Shown: positions 38,020-46,404 of the stretch, in pieces | How positions within the stretch are numbered: the stretch's first letter is position 1 | Layout: every line of letters starts with the position of its first letter | From: Bradyrhizobium japonicum USDA 6 | GTDB taxonomy: Bacteria > Pseudomonadota > Alphaproteobacteria > Rhizobiales > Xanthobacteraceae | Reading direction: 5' to 3' | Assembly (NCBI RefSeq): GCF_000284375.1 | Contig: NC_017249.1 | Span: forward strand, 8,921,001-8,985,000 | Length of the DNA stretch: 64,000 bases | Notes under the pieces: generated by a model | What the model saw: only the letters and a program-made list of their open reading frames with translations | Told to the model about the DNA's origin: nothing | Databases searched by the model: none | Made by a program: the position numbers and the translations under genes

Positions 38020-38509
38020 GGGCGTTTCTTTATCGTTTGCGTTTGTGTGAGACCAGCTTACGCGGGCCGCGCTGTTCGGCAATGGACATTCATGGCTCGC
38101 CACACGTTCGATGCCGTACGACGACATTGCGACGGCGCATCGCTCCATCACCCCGTCATCCTTAGATGCGAGGCGTGCGATGCGCAGCGGCGCACGAAGG
38201 GCCTCGAAGTGATGGGCGGCCGCGATGCAGCCGGGCCGTCGCCCTTCGAGGGCCGCGACAAGGCGGCCACTTCAAGGGGACGGGGATAAACTGTGCGCGC
38301 AGCAAGATCGGGCTAAGTGCGCAGCCCGCGACAGTCCACCAGACCCGCCACATTCTCATTCAAGTTGTATCCCTATCCGAAAACGGCATAGCAGCCATCA
38401 CGCGATCGTGGTGAACCCGGCAGGCCGCTCAGCGACACACAGTCTTAGAGTCGAAATCCATTCTGATTTCATCATTGCCTGATGTCATTGCGAGGGTTGA
38501 GTTTTCGAC
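38020..38509. repeat. Divergent intergenic region with a dispersed repeat
   Basis: No gene is supported in these 490 bases between a minus-strand lyase gene and a plus-strand regulator gene. From about 38150 to 38290 there is a repetitive element (CCCCGTCATCC, GGGCCTCGAAGTGATGGG, CGCCCTTCGAGGGCC) of the kind dispersed in rhizobial genomes. The remainder (38300-38509) is less GC-rich and probably holds the promoter of the downstream gene, but no clear box was identified. Confidence 0.55.
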
Positions 38510-40066
38510 GTGCAATTTATGTTCCGGGACCACCTTCTCGACACCGACCGGCGCGAGCTGAGCCGCGAGCAGGTTCCCGTGGCCGTGGAGCCGCAGGTCT
38601 TCGACCTCGTCGTTCACCTCATGGAGAACCGTGACCGGGTGGTCAGCAAGGATGAGCTGATCGACAAGATCTGGCACGGGCGCAGCGTCTCCGAATCCAC
38701 CCTGACCAGCCGGATCAACGCGGCGCGCAAGGCGATCGGCGACAGCGGCGCGAACCAGGCGCTGATCCGTACCATCGCGCGCAAGGGCTTTCGTTTCGTC
38801 GGCGTCGTCCAGACGCAGCGCGCCACCGCGCCGGAGCCGGGCCGTGTCGCCCAGGCGCCGCCGGCTACGCTCGCGCTGCCCGACCGTCCCGCGATCGCCG
38901 TGCTGCCCTTCACCAATATGAGCGGCGATCGCGAGCAGGACTATTTCTCCGACGGCATCAGCGAGGACATCATCACGGCGCTGTCCAAGCTGCGCTGGTT
39001 CTTCGTCGTCGCCCGCAACTCTTCCTTCGTCTACAAGGGCCGCGCCGTGCATATGCACGAAGTCGCGCGCGAGCTCGGCGTACGCTATGTGCTCGAAGGC
39101 AGCGTGCGGCGCAGCGGCGATCGCCTGCGCATCTCGGCGCAGCTCAACGACGTCTCGACCGGCAGCCATCTCTGGGCCGAGCGCTACGACCGCGAGCTCG
39201 CCGACATCTTCGCCGTGCAGGACGAGATCACCGAGGCGATCGTCGCCGCGATCGAGCCGCAGCTCTATACCGCCGAAAGCTTTCGCGCCCAGCAGAAGCC
39301 GCCGGGCAGCCTCGACGCCTGGGACCTCGTGATGCGTGCATTGTCGCATTACTGGCGCATCACGCGCGAGGACAACGCCGCCGCGCAGGGACTGCTGGAA
39401 CAGGCGACCGCGATCGATCCCACCTATGGCAAGGCGCTGGGCTTGCTCGCGACCAGCCATATCTTCGGCGCGCATATGGGCTGGGCCGACATGGCCATGA
39501 CCGTACCGGTCGCCGAACGCGCGGCGCTCGCGGCGGTGGAAGCCGATCGCGAGGACGCCTGGGCCCATCACGGTCTGGCTTATACTTATTTGTTCCGCCG
39601 CCGCTTCGACGACGCGCTGGCGGAGTTCGAGCTGGCGCTGCAACTCAATCCGAATTTCGCGATGGCGCACGCTTTCTACGGCGTGACGCTGTGCTACGCG
39701 GGGAGATGGCAAGACGGCGATGCCGCCGCACGCCGCGCGCTGCGGCTGAGCCCGCGCGATCCGCTCGCGGCGATCTATTGCGGCGTTGCCGCCTATGCCC
39801 AGTTCATCGGTCGCAACTATGAGGGCGCCGTGCAGATGGCGCGGGAATCGATGCGGCAGCGCGCCGATTTCGTCGGCGCCCATCGCGTGCTGACGGCCGC
39901 CGCCGGCATGTTGGGTGATCCTCAGCTCGCGGCGTCCGCGCTGCGGGGCCTGCAACGCACCCAGCCCGGCATCTCGCTGGCCTGGCTCACGCGCGAGCTG
40001 CCGATGCGGCGGGCAGAGGATCGCGAGCACTATCTGCAGGGGTTCCGGCGCGCGGGGATGAGGTAG
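38510..40066 (+). CDS. Winged-helix/TolB-N/TPR regulator, paralogue 1
   Basis: This 518-residue cytoplasmic protein starts at a GTG. Residues 1-100 form an OmpR-type winged helix (VEPQVFDLVVHLMENRDRVVSKDELIDKIWHGR to RKGFRFVG). Residues about 128-250 match the FlgO/TolB-N-like domain seen in CadC-like and cyclase-associated proteins (PAIAVLPFTNMSGDREQDYFSDGISEDI). The rest is a TPR array (about 280-500). It has no receiver domain and no membrane segment, unlike CadC. It is a probable DNA-binding regulator whose TPR part senses a partner. A close paralogue lies at 42986-44536, with an IS element and two enzyme genes between. The two even end alike (DREHYLQGFRRAGMR and DREHYLEGFRRAGLQ). Confidence 0.85.
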   Translation: MQFMFRDHLLDTDRRELSREQVPVAVEPQVFDLVVHLMENRDRVVSKDELIDKIWHGRSVSESTLTSRINAARKAIGDSGANQALIRTIARKGFRFVGVVQTQRATAPEPGRVAQAPPATLALPDRPAIAVLPFTNMSGDREQDYFSDGISEDIITALSKLRWFFVVARNSSFVYKGRAVHMHEVARELGVRYVLEGSVRRSGDRLRISAQLNDVSTGSHLWAERYDRELADIFAVQDEITEAIVAAIEPQLYTAESFRAQQKPPGSLDAWDLVMRALSHYWRITREDNAAAQGLLEQATAIDPTYGKALGLLATSHIFGAHMGWADMAMTVPVAERAALAAVEADREDAWAHHGLAYTYLFRRRFDDALAEFELALQLNPNFAMAHAFYGVTLCYAGRWQDGDAAARRALRLSPRDPLAAIYCGVAAYAQFIGRNYEGAVQMARESMRQRADFVGAHRVLTAAAGMLGDPQLAASALRGLQRTQPGISLAWLTRELPMRRAEDREHYLQGFRRAGMR

Positions 40067-40109
40067 GCCGTGCTCACCACAGTGACGGTGCACCCTCTCC
40101 CCCTGCGGG

Positions 40110-41227
40110 GCTGTTGCGTAATTCGTCAATTGTGATTCCCTAGGGCAAAGCCTTGGAGGGTAGCGATGGCGGTCAAGCGGACGGGACAGCCGAGCTTTGT
40201 GGAAGCGCTGATGCCGAAGGGGCCGGCGCCAATGCGGCGCTGGATCGGCTGGCTGGCCTGGTCAAGTGGTACCGGTTCGAGAAGCTGATCGGCCATTTGC
40301 GGGATGAAGGGAGCCCCGGTCGACCAGGCTATCCGGTGTTGGTGCTGTTTCGTGCTGTGCTGTTGCAGTCGCTGTATGGTCTTTCGGAGCGCGAACTCGA
40401 GGAAGCGCTGGGCGACCGGTTGTCGTTCAAGCGCTTCGTCGGTTTGAGCCTTGAGGATGCGACGCCCGACCACACGGTCCTGAACCGCTTCCGGAACCAG
40501 CTCGTTGAACAGGGCCTGCTGGAGAAGCTGTTTGGCGAATTGGATCGTCAGCTTGAGAATGCTGGCGTGATCCTCAAGCGCGGCACGATGCTGGATGCGA
40601 CCTTGATCCAGGCAGTCTCGGCTCCGCCCAAGGAGGATCGCCCCTCAAACGACCCTGATGCCCGGTTTGCCAAACGGCAGGGCAAAAGCGGCTCGACCTT
40701 CGGTTACAAGGCCCATGTGGGTGTGGACGAAGGATCCGGCTTGATCCGCGCGGTGCTGACCACACCCGCTAACGTCAACGATACGACACCTGCGGACGCT
40801 TTGATCCGGGGCGATGAAGCTGCGGTGTGGGCCGATGCGGCTTACGACACCCATGCCCGACGGGCCCGGCTGAAGGCGGAGGGCAAGAAACCCCGCATCG
40901 CTCGTCGGCCCAACAGACATCATCCGGAACTGCCGCCCAGGCTCAAACGCTACAACCTCCTCATCGCGCGCCGCCGAGCCCAGGTCGAGACCACCTTCGC
41001 TACTCTCAAACGCCGCATGCGGCTGACCTGCATCCGCTACGTCGGTCTGATCAAGGCGACCGGGCAAGTCGTGCTCGCCGCGATCGCCTTCAACATGAGG
41101 CGGTGGGCCACAATCGCCGCGTGAGCCACCCTCCGAGGGCGACAACTACAGATCTTGGCAGGCAATTGCCGGGACCAAGGCCTTCGTTCCTGACGTCTTC
41201 AGCCTCAAGAGCTGATAACGCAACAGG
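40110..41227 (+). mobile_element. IS5-family insertion sequence
   Basis: The element is about 1.1 kb. Its ends are short inverted repeats: CTGTTGCGTAA at 40111-40121, matched by TAACGCAACAG at 41216-41226. Outside them, CCCCCTGCGGG occurs on both sides (40099-40109 and 41228-41238). This is probably the target duplication, although a few bases of ambiguity remain because the target is itself palindromic. It is inserted in a copy of the palindromic 3'-end repeat. It contains one transposase gene. Confidence 0.85.
40166..41124 (+). pseudogene. IS5-family transposase, frameshifted near the start
   Basis: Translation from ATG 40166 (MAVKRTGQPSFVEALMPKG), which has GGAGGG just upstream, runs out of frame after residue 19. 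The main frame (GAGANAALDRLAGLVKWYRFEKLIG onward) continues to 41124. One missing G in the run GGGG at 40219-40222 accounts for the break. The catalytic DDE set is intact in the main frame: TMLDATLIQA, VWADAAYD and the Y-R-E-K type segment RAQVETTFATLKRRM. A TTG at 40153 could start the main frame without a shift, but the first 24 residues are then a low-quality out-of-frame reading of the normal N-terminus. Loss of function or programmed frameshifting are both possible. Confidence 0.8.
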
Positions 41228-41424
41228 CCCCCTGCGGGAGAGGGTGGATTCGATGCGAAGCATCGAAGCCGGGTGAGGGGTTTGTCTCCGCACGTCGAGC
41301 TATCGAATGCTTGGAGAGAACCCCTCATCCGGCGCCGTAGCCGAAGCTTCGCTTCGGCGTCCTCTATAGAACGGCGACCGAAGGTCGCCTACGCCACCTT
41401 CTCCCGCAAGGGGAGAAGAAAGAG
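41228..41424. repeat. 3'-end palindromic repeat, copy E, split by the IS element
   Basis: The right part of the repeat begins at CCCCCTGCGGGAGAGGGTGG, next to the IS end. The missing left part is at 40088-40109 (GTGCACCCTCTCCCCCTGCGGG). Joined without the IS and one target copy, they read as the usual CCCTCTCCCCCTGCGGGAGAGGG hairpin. The rest shows GGGTGAGGGG, CCCCTCATCCGG, CGAAGCTTCGCTTCGGCG and the final CTTCTCCCGCAAGGGGAGAAG. It lies between two convergent genes. Confidence 0.8.
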
Positions 41425-41434
41425 CGGTGCGCCT

Positions 41435-41857
41435 CTACTCCTGCATCATCTCGCCGCTCCCGCCGAACTCAGCCGGAAAGTCCTTCAGCTTCGGCAGGCC
41501 GTCGCGCATCGGCAGCACTGTCTCGGAATAGTTGACGTGGACGCCGGGCGTGAAGGCGAGCGTGGGGATGGTGGCGGTGAAGACGTCGATCAGGTCGAGC
41601 GGCGGGTGGTTGGTCATGAGATGACCGCCGCACTTCTTGCAATATTTGCGCTGGCTGAGCGGCGTCTTGGCGAAGGTCTCGACGTTCTGGGCGCCTTCGG
41701 CGATGCGCACGGCTTCCGGCTTCCACAGGCTGAAGGCATTCACCGGTCCGCCCGACCACGAGCGGCAGGAGCGGCAATGGCAATAGCCCATCGCCGCCGG
41801 ATCGCCCGTGACCTCGATCGTGACCGCGCCGCAGAAGCAGTTTCCGACATGTTTCAT
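41435..41857 (-). CDS. GFA-family (glutathione-dependent formaldehyde-activating-like) zinc protein
   Basis: This protein has 140 residues from the start MKHVGNCFCGAVTIEV, which is preceded by GGAG. The Zn-binding cysteine pattern of the GFA/CENP-V family is complete: GNCFCGAV (5-12), CHCRSCRSWSG (about 28-38) and KYCKKCGGHL (about 74-83). Although named after a formaldehyde-glutathione enzyme, most family members have unknown reactions, so no substrate is assigned. It is encoded on the same strand as the MddA-like methyltransferase but more than 200 bases away. Confidence 0.85.
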   Translation of the reverse strand: MKHVGNCFCGAVTIEVTGDPAAMGYCHCRSCRSWSGGPVNAFSLWKPEAVRIAEGAQNVETFAKTPLSQRKYCKKCGGHLMTNHPPLDLIDVFTATIPTLAFTPGVHVNYSETVLPMRDGLPKLKDFPAEFGGSGEMMQE

Positions 41858-42063
41858 TGGGTCGTCTCCGTTGATGAAGGTTGAAATTCCTCTCCCCGCC
41901 CCGGCTCGCCGATAAAGCGGCAAAGGCGGGTGCGGGGAAAGGCGTCGGAGTGGAGGGAATCACCCCGAGGGACGTTGAAGGCTGGAGGCCGGCAACGTCC
42001 GTTACGCGCTTCGGTTCCGCCGCGCGTCCTCCTTTCGGTGGACGCGGCGGAAAGATGCTACGG

Positions 42064-42852
42064 CTATACCGATCTGCGCCAGGGAATAAGCATCGACACC
42101 CGTTGTTTGTACTGCCGGTATTCGTCGCCGAAGAGATCGACGAGGTCGTGCTCCTCCAGCGCGATGCCGACGAAGATGTAGAGCGTGGTCACGGCCGCGA
42201 ACAGCAGATGGCCCGCCGTCATGACCGGCGCCGCCCAGAACGCGATGATGAAGCCGAGATAGATCGGATGACGCACGAACTTGTAGAACAACGGCGTCTT
42301 GAAGCGCGGCGGCGCCGCCTCATTGCCCACGAGATGGTTGGTCACCTGGTGCAATCCGAACAATTCGAAGTGATTGATGATGAAGGTCGAGGCGAATACC
42401 AGCACCCAGCCCGCGAGGGACAGCGTGACCATCGTCACGGCGAGATCCGGGTTTCCGACATCCCATACGACCGCAGGCATCGGACGCCACTGCCAGAACA
42501 GGAGCAGCAATGACAGGCTCGCGAACAGCACGTAGGTCGAACGCTCGACCGGCTTGGGGACGAACTGCGTCCACCACGCCTTGAACTGCTTGCGCGCCAT
42601 CACGCTGTGCTGAAGGGCGAACAGCGTCATCAGGAGTAGATTGATGATGACGGCTTCGGCCGTCGGCGTGTCGGTTCCGGTGTCGATGGTCTTCGGCACC
42701 ACCAGCCCCATGACGAAGCCGATGGCGTAGAGAATGGTCACGAAAAACACGAGATATGCCGCAATTCCGTACAGAAAGCCGATGAACTTGAAAATGCGTG
42801 AGCCCGCAACCTCCGGGCCGATGGAATGAAGCTGGTGATCAAGTTGGGTCAT
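42064..42852 (-). CDS. mddA: MddA-like methanethiol S-methyltransferase (NnrU/isoprenylcysteine methyltransferase superfamily)
   Basis: This 262-residue membrane protein has about six spans. The start MTQLDHQLHSIG is chosen because CGGAGC precedes it, and the longer frame would overlap the divergent regulator gene. MddA-like features are ALQHSVMARKQFKAWWTQFVPKPVERSTYVLFASL in the middle and the C-terminal SAM-binding end FYKFVRHPIYLGFIIAFWAAPVMTAGHLLFA with LEEHDLVDLFGDEYRQYKQRV. MddA methylates methanethiol to dimethyl sulfide, and related genes are known in bradyrhizobia. The call rests on motif recognition; a general phospholipid or isoprenylcysteine-type methyltransferase is the main alternative. 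Confidence 0.72.
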   Translation of the reverse strand: MTQLDHQLHSIGPEVAGSRIFKFIGFLYGIAAYLVFFVTILYAIGFVMGLVVPKTIDTGTDTPTAEAVIINLLLMTLFALQHSVMARKQFKAWWTQFVPKPVERSTYVLFASLSLLLLFWQWRPMPAVVWDVGNPDLAVTMVTLSLAGWVLVFASTFIINHFELFGLHQVTNHLVGNEAAPPRFKTPLFYKFVRHPIYLGFIIAFWAAPVMTAGHLLFAAVTTLYIFVGIALEEHDLVDLFGDEYRQYKQRVSMLIPWRRSV

Positions 42853-42985
42853 AGAACGCTCCGTTGTGCCGAGGCATCGGCACTGTTTAGTGTTCGCACC
42901 ATGCCGGATCGGACACCCCCTGACTTTCGCGGACGGTTGATTTTCGCCTGAGACGACTTTGATTTTTGCTTGAGATGATAGAAAC

Positions 42986-44536
42986 GTGCGATTTCTCTTT
43001 GAAAACAACGTGCTCGACGGCGACCTGCGGGAGCTGACCTGCAGCGGCGCGGCTGTGCCGCTGCAGCCGCAGGTGTTCGATCTGCTGCTTTATCTGGTCG
43101 CGCAACGCGCCCGTGTGGTCAGCAAGGATGACCTGATCAGCCAGATCTGGAGCGACCGCATCGTCTCGGATTCCGCCCTGAACAGCCGAATCAATGCCGC
43201 GCGCAAGGCGCTTGGCGACGACGGCGCGACGCAGCGGCTGATCAAGACGATCCCGCGCAAGGGCTTCCGCTTCGTCGGCGAAGTCCGGGAAGATGTGGCA
43301 ACGACGCTTGCGCCGGTGGAACCCGGCCCTGCCCCGGTACGCGCCGTGACGGATCGCCCGGCGATCGCGGTGCTCGCCTTCGAGAACATGAGCGGCGATC
43401 CCGCGCAGGACTATTTCGGCGACGGGATCAGCGAGGACATTCTCACCGCGCTGTCGAAGCAGCGCTGGTTCATGGTGATCGCCCGCAATTCGTCCTTCAC
43501 CTACAAGGGGCGCTCGGTTCATATCAGGCAGATCGCCGAAGAGCTCGGCGTGCGCTACATCGTCGAAGGCAGCGTGCGCAAGGTCGACAATCGTGTGCGG
43601 ATCACCGCGCAGCTCAACGACGCCACCACCGGCAGCCATCTCTGGGCCGAGCGCTACGACCGCGAGCTTGTCGACGTCTTCGCCGTCCAGGACGACATCA
43701 CCAACGCGATCGTCGCGGCGATCGAGCCGCAGATCCATGCGGCCGAGAATTTCCGCGCCGACCGCAAGCCGCCCGCGAGCCTCGATGCCTGGGACCTGCT
43801 GATGCGCGCGCTGTCACATTACTGGCGGGTGACGCAGCAGGACCACAAGGCTGCGCAGGCATTGCTCGAACGCGCCATTTCGATCGACTCGAACTACGGT
43901 CAGGCGCTGTCGGTGCTCGCGGCAAGCCACATGTTCGGCGTCCATCTCGGCTGGGCGGAGCTTGCCACGACGGTGCCGATCGCGGAGGCCGCCGCGCTCG
44001 CCGCGGTGCGCCATGACCACGAGGATGCCTGGGCGCATGCCGCGCTCGGCAGCGTCTTCTTCTCGACGCGCAGGCTTTCCGACGCGCTGTCCGAGTTCGA
44101 GCAGGCGCTCGCGCTCAACCCGAACTTCTCGCTGGCGCAGGGCTATTACGCCCTGGCGCTGTCCTACGCCGGTCGTTCCAGGGAATCGTTCGATGCGGCG
44201 CAGAGGGCGATCCGGCTCTCGCCGCGCGATCCGTCGCTGGCAATCTATTACGGCATTGCCGGCTATGCGCGCTTCACCGAACGGCATTACGACGAGGCGA
44301 TCGCGCTGGCGCGCGAGGCGATCCGCCATCGCGGCGACCTCACCGGCGCCTACCGCGTGCTCGCGGTGTCCGCCGGCATGACCGGCGACGGCGCGCTGGC
44401 CGAGATGGCGCTGGGCGAGCTCCGCCGTACCCAGCCCAACATCTCGCTGCACTGGATCGCAACGCAGCTGCCCTGGGCCAGTGACGCCGATCGCGAGCAC
44501 TATCTGGAGGGGTTCCGGCGCGCGGGGTTGCAGTAG
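42986..44536 (+). CDS. Winged-helix/TolB-N/TPR regulator, paralogue 2
   Basis: This 516-residue cytoplasmic protein also starts with GTG, and its domain order is identical to the protein at 38510: winged helix (about 1-100, RARVVSKDDLISQIWSDRIVSDSALNSRINAARKALGDDGA), TolB-N-like domain (about 125-245, PAIAVLAFENMSGDPAQDYFGDGISEDI) and TPRs (about 280-500). It is divergent from the MddA-like gene, with 133 bases between the two starts. Local control of that enzyme is possible but not shown. The two paralogues probably arose by duplication before the IS inserted between them. Confidence 0.85.
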   Translation: MRFLFENNVLDGDLRELTCSGAAVPLQPQVFDLLLYLVAQRARVVSKDDLISQIWSDRIVSDSALNSRINAARKALGDDGATQRLIKTIPRKGFRFVGEVREDVATTLAPVEPGPAPVRAVTDRPAIAVLAFENMSGDPAQDYFGDGISEDILTALSKQRWFMVIARNSSFTYKGRSVHIRQIAEELGVRYIVEGSVRKVDNRVRITAQLNDATTGSHLWAERYDRELVDVFAVQDDITNAIVAAIEPQIHAAENFRADRKPPASLDAWDLLMRALSHYWRVTQQDHKAAQALLERAISIDSNYGQALSVLAASHMFGVHLGWAELATTVPIAEAAALAAVRHDHEDAWAHAALGSVFFSTRRLSDALSEFEQALALNPNFSLAQGYYALALSYAGRSRESFDAAQRAIRLSPRDPSLAIYYGIAGYARFTERHYDEAIALAREAIRHRGDLTGAYRVLAVSAGMTGDGALAEMALGELRRTQPNISLHWIATQLPWASDADREHYLEGFRRAGLQ

Positions 44537-44554
44537 AGGCCCGTCTGGCCCGCG

Positions 44555-45028
44555 CTACATCACGCGCTTCCGGCGCAGATGGACGACGACGTCGAGCCGC
44601 GCGATCTCGTGGCCGGGCAACGGCTGCGGCACCTTGCTGAAGGCGAGCCCGCCGGCGACGTCGACCAGCACGTCCTCGCCCTCCAGATAGAAATGCGGAT
44701 GCACGGAGGTGTCGGTGTCGAAGAACGACTTGATCCCGTCGGCCGCGATCCGGCGCAGCAGGCCGGCCTCGGTGAACTGGTTCAACGTGTTGTAGACGGT
44801 TGCGAGCGACAGCCGCAGATTGGCGGCCATCGCCTCGTCATAGAGGCCTTCCGCGGTAACGTGACGGTGATCGCCCATCAGCAGCATCCGGGCGAGCGCC
44901 AGACGATGACGCGTCGGCCGCAAGCCGGCATCGCAAAGCAATTGCGCGCAACGCGCTGCAGCCTCGTCCGCGAGCTGCGCGGCGACATCGTCTGAATCCG
45001 CTTCAGGAAGGGTGGTGAGGACGTCCAT
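44555..45028 (-). CDS. irr: Irr-type Fur-family regulator without the N-terminal heme motif
   Basis: This protein has 157 residues from the start MDVLTTLPEADSD. Irr-like landmarks are CDAGLRPTRHRLALARMLL, HRHVTAEGLYDEAM, LATVYNTLNQFTEAGLLR and DGIKSFFDTDTSVHPHFYLEG, with the C-terminal EIARLDVVVHLRRKR. Irr governs heme and iron genes in rhizobia. The heme regulatory motif (Cys-Pro) present near the N-terminus of Bradyrhizobium Irr is missing, while the His-x-His (HPH, 110-112) core site is kept. CxxC zinc motifs of classical Fur are also absent. A perfect FixK/FNR box lies 81 bases before this start. A longer frame up to 45082 would put the start too close to that box. Confidence 0.82.
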   Translation of the reverse strand: MDVLTTLPEADSDDVAAQLADEAAARCAQLLCDAGLRPTRHRLALARMLLMGDHRHVTAEGLYDEAMAANLRLSLATVYNTLNQFTEAGLLRRIAADGIKSFFDTDTSVHPHFYLEGEDVLVDVAGGLAFSKVPQPLPGHEIARLDVVVHLRRKRVM

Positions 45029-45108
45029 CGCCGCTGCGTCTCGCGGTTGACAGGGGCGCACGTATCTTGCGCGTCCCGCCATCCAAGCGCAAATACGGCG
45101 CGTACGCC

Positions 45109-45122
45109 TTGATCCGGATCAA
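45109..45122. promoter_or_regulatory. FixK/FNR-type anaerobox
   Basis: TTGATCCGGATCAA is a perfect palindrome and an exact match to TTGAT-N4-ATCAA, the FNR/FixK consensus. It lies between the stop of the DUF2147 gene and the start of the Irr-type gene, both on the minus strand. If the box is centred at -41.5, transcription would start near 45074, about 46 bases before the chosen ATG. A weak -10-like TTGGAT falls in the expected place. Confidence 0.65.
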
Positions 45123-45139
45123 ATCTGGCGATGCTGCGG

Positions 45140-45718
45140 TTATTTTGCTTTGGCCTGTATCGGCTTCGGTGCCGGCACGGCGGCCCATTCCTTGTCGGCA
45201 CGGGGGCCGTTGAGATCGCCGGTGAGGCCGACGAGTTGGCCGGGCAGTACGTCGAGGGTCTGCTGCCAGGTCTGGATCTGGCACAGGAACTTGATCAGGC
45301 AACCCCTGAGCTTGAGGCGATCGGCTGCGTCGCGCCACAGCGAGACCGAATAGGATTTGCCGTCCTCGGCATTGTAGATCTCGCCGGCAAACTGTCCCTC
45401 CGGCGTCGCCTGCAAGCCCATGATGAGCTGATGGCCGAGCAGCGCGCGAGTGCGCTTGTCGGGATCGGGATTCTCCTTGTCGCGATAGGGCTGGCCGCGC
45501 TTGTCGGCCGGCTCCTTCATCCAGACGATGAAGCCGCAGATGCGGTCGCGCGACGGCCCGCAGCGCTCGAGCCTGATGCGCGCACGGCCGTCCTGGACGA
45601 GCCAGGTGCCGCTGGGATCGGGCGGCGCCGCGGCGCCGGCGCGGCCGCCAAACGCCATCATCAGGATCGTGATCGCAACGCGCAGCACGAAGCGAAGGAC
45701 AAGGTTCATCAGCGGCAT
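45140..45718 (-). CDS. DUF2147 secreted protein
   Basis: This 192-residue protein has an N-terminal signal peptide (about 1-31, ending GRAGAAA). DUF2147 features are GTWLVQDGRARIRLERCGPSRDRICGFIVWMKEP and the later YNAEDGKSYSVSLW and LKLRGCLIKFLCQIQTW. The paired cysteines suggest disulfides in the periplasm. The family is common in bacteria and has no confirmed function. It is followed on the same strand by the Irr-type gene, but the FixK-type box between them suggests a separate promoter for the latter. A second ATG nine bases in (MNLVLRF) is an equally good start. Confidence 0.82.
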   Translation of the reverse strand: MPLMNLVLRFVLRVAITILMMAFGGRAGAAAPPDPSGTWLVQDGRARIRLERCGPSRDRICGFIVWMKEPADKRGQPYRDKENPDPDKRTRALLGHQLIMGLQATPEGQFAGEIYNAEDGKSYSVSLWRDAADRLKLRGCLIKFLCQIQTWQQTLDVLPGQLVGLTGDLNGPRADKEWAAVPAPKPIQAKAK

Positions 45719-45741
45719 CTTTCGTTGGATGGGTCGCGGCG

Positions 45742-46404
45742 TCAGTTCAATTGCGCCATCAGCGCGTCGGCGCCCTTGTCGAGGCCGGCGGTGGCAGCGG
45801 CGAGCGCGCCGGCGGTGGCCTTGATGTCGTAGGCGGCAGGGTATTGCTTGGTGACGTAGGCGGAGAGCAGGCGCGCGGTGGCGGCGTCGAAGATCTCGAC
45901 GCCGTAGATGACCGAGCCGGTCATGGTGCCCTCGCCGTCGCGCGCGGCCTGCACGCCGTTGTAGACGGCGCCGGCGACGTCGAAGCGGGAGAGCGTGCCG
46001 AGCACCGGCGTGTTGGCGACGGCGCCGGTGAGTGTCAGCCTGATCCGCAGCGTCTCCGGTCCACGCTCGCGCACCAGCGCGAAGCGGCCGCGCAGACCCT
46101 CGGCGAAACGGGTCTGCATGTAGGCGGCAAGCGTCGCCTTGTCCTTGTCGGACATGTCGCCGAACTGGTGATCCCTGCCGCGATAGACCACGACCGGCTC
46201 GAGGATGACCCTATGATAGGCGCGCCAGTCGACCGGCGTGGAATAGCGGTAGGGCACGCGCCCGGAGGCGTCCGACTTGTCCGGAGCCATGTACGCTGAG
46301 GACGCCATCCCGGAATACGGCACGGGCGCGACGGTCGCGCAGCCCGCGACGGCTGCGCCAAGCAGCAGCGTTCCCAGACCGCGCAGGGCGATCGAGCGAT
46401 TCAT
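45742..46404 (-). CDS. DUF3313-family lipoprotein
   Basis: This protein has 220 residues from the start MNRSIALRGLGTLLLGAAVAGCATV, preceded by GAGAGGAG. The lipobox AVAGC (about residues 18-22) marks it for lipidation. The DUF3313 pattern follows (YRYSTPVDWRAYHRVILEPVVVYRG, FAEGLRGRFALVRERGPETLRIRLTLTGAV and YGVEIFDAATARLLSAYVTKQYPAAYDIKAT). The family resembles outer-membrane-associated lipoproteins of unknown role. A TetR gene lies upstream on the same strand, and a TetR-type palindrome about 150 bases before the start suggests it is the regulated gene. Confidence 0.82.
   Translation of the reverse strand: MNRSIALRGLGTLLLGAAVAGCATVAPVPYSGMASSAYMAPDKSDASGRVPYRYSTPVDWRAYHRVILEPVVVYRGRDHQFGDMSDKDKATLAAYMQTRFAEGLRGRFALVRERGPETLRIRLTLTGAVANTPVLGTLSRFDVAGAVYNGVQAARDGEGTMTGSVIYGVEIFDAATARLLSAYVTKQYPAAYDIKATAGALAAATAGLDKGADALMAQLN

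Noticed and set aside
40153..40165. TTG at 40153 as the normal start of the transposase
   Set aside because: It keeps one frame, but the first 24 residues are the normal N-terminus (MAVKRTGQPSFVEALMPKG) read out of frame. The GGAGGG ribosome site fits ATG 40166.
45029..45082. Longer N-terminus of the Irr-type regulator (MAGRARYVRPCQPRD)
   Set aside because: The CQP here is not the CP heme motif of Irr, and a start at 45082 would leave too little room for a promoter controlled by the FixK-type box at 45109-45122.
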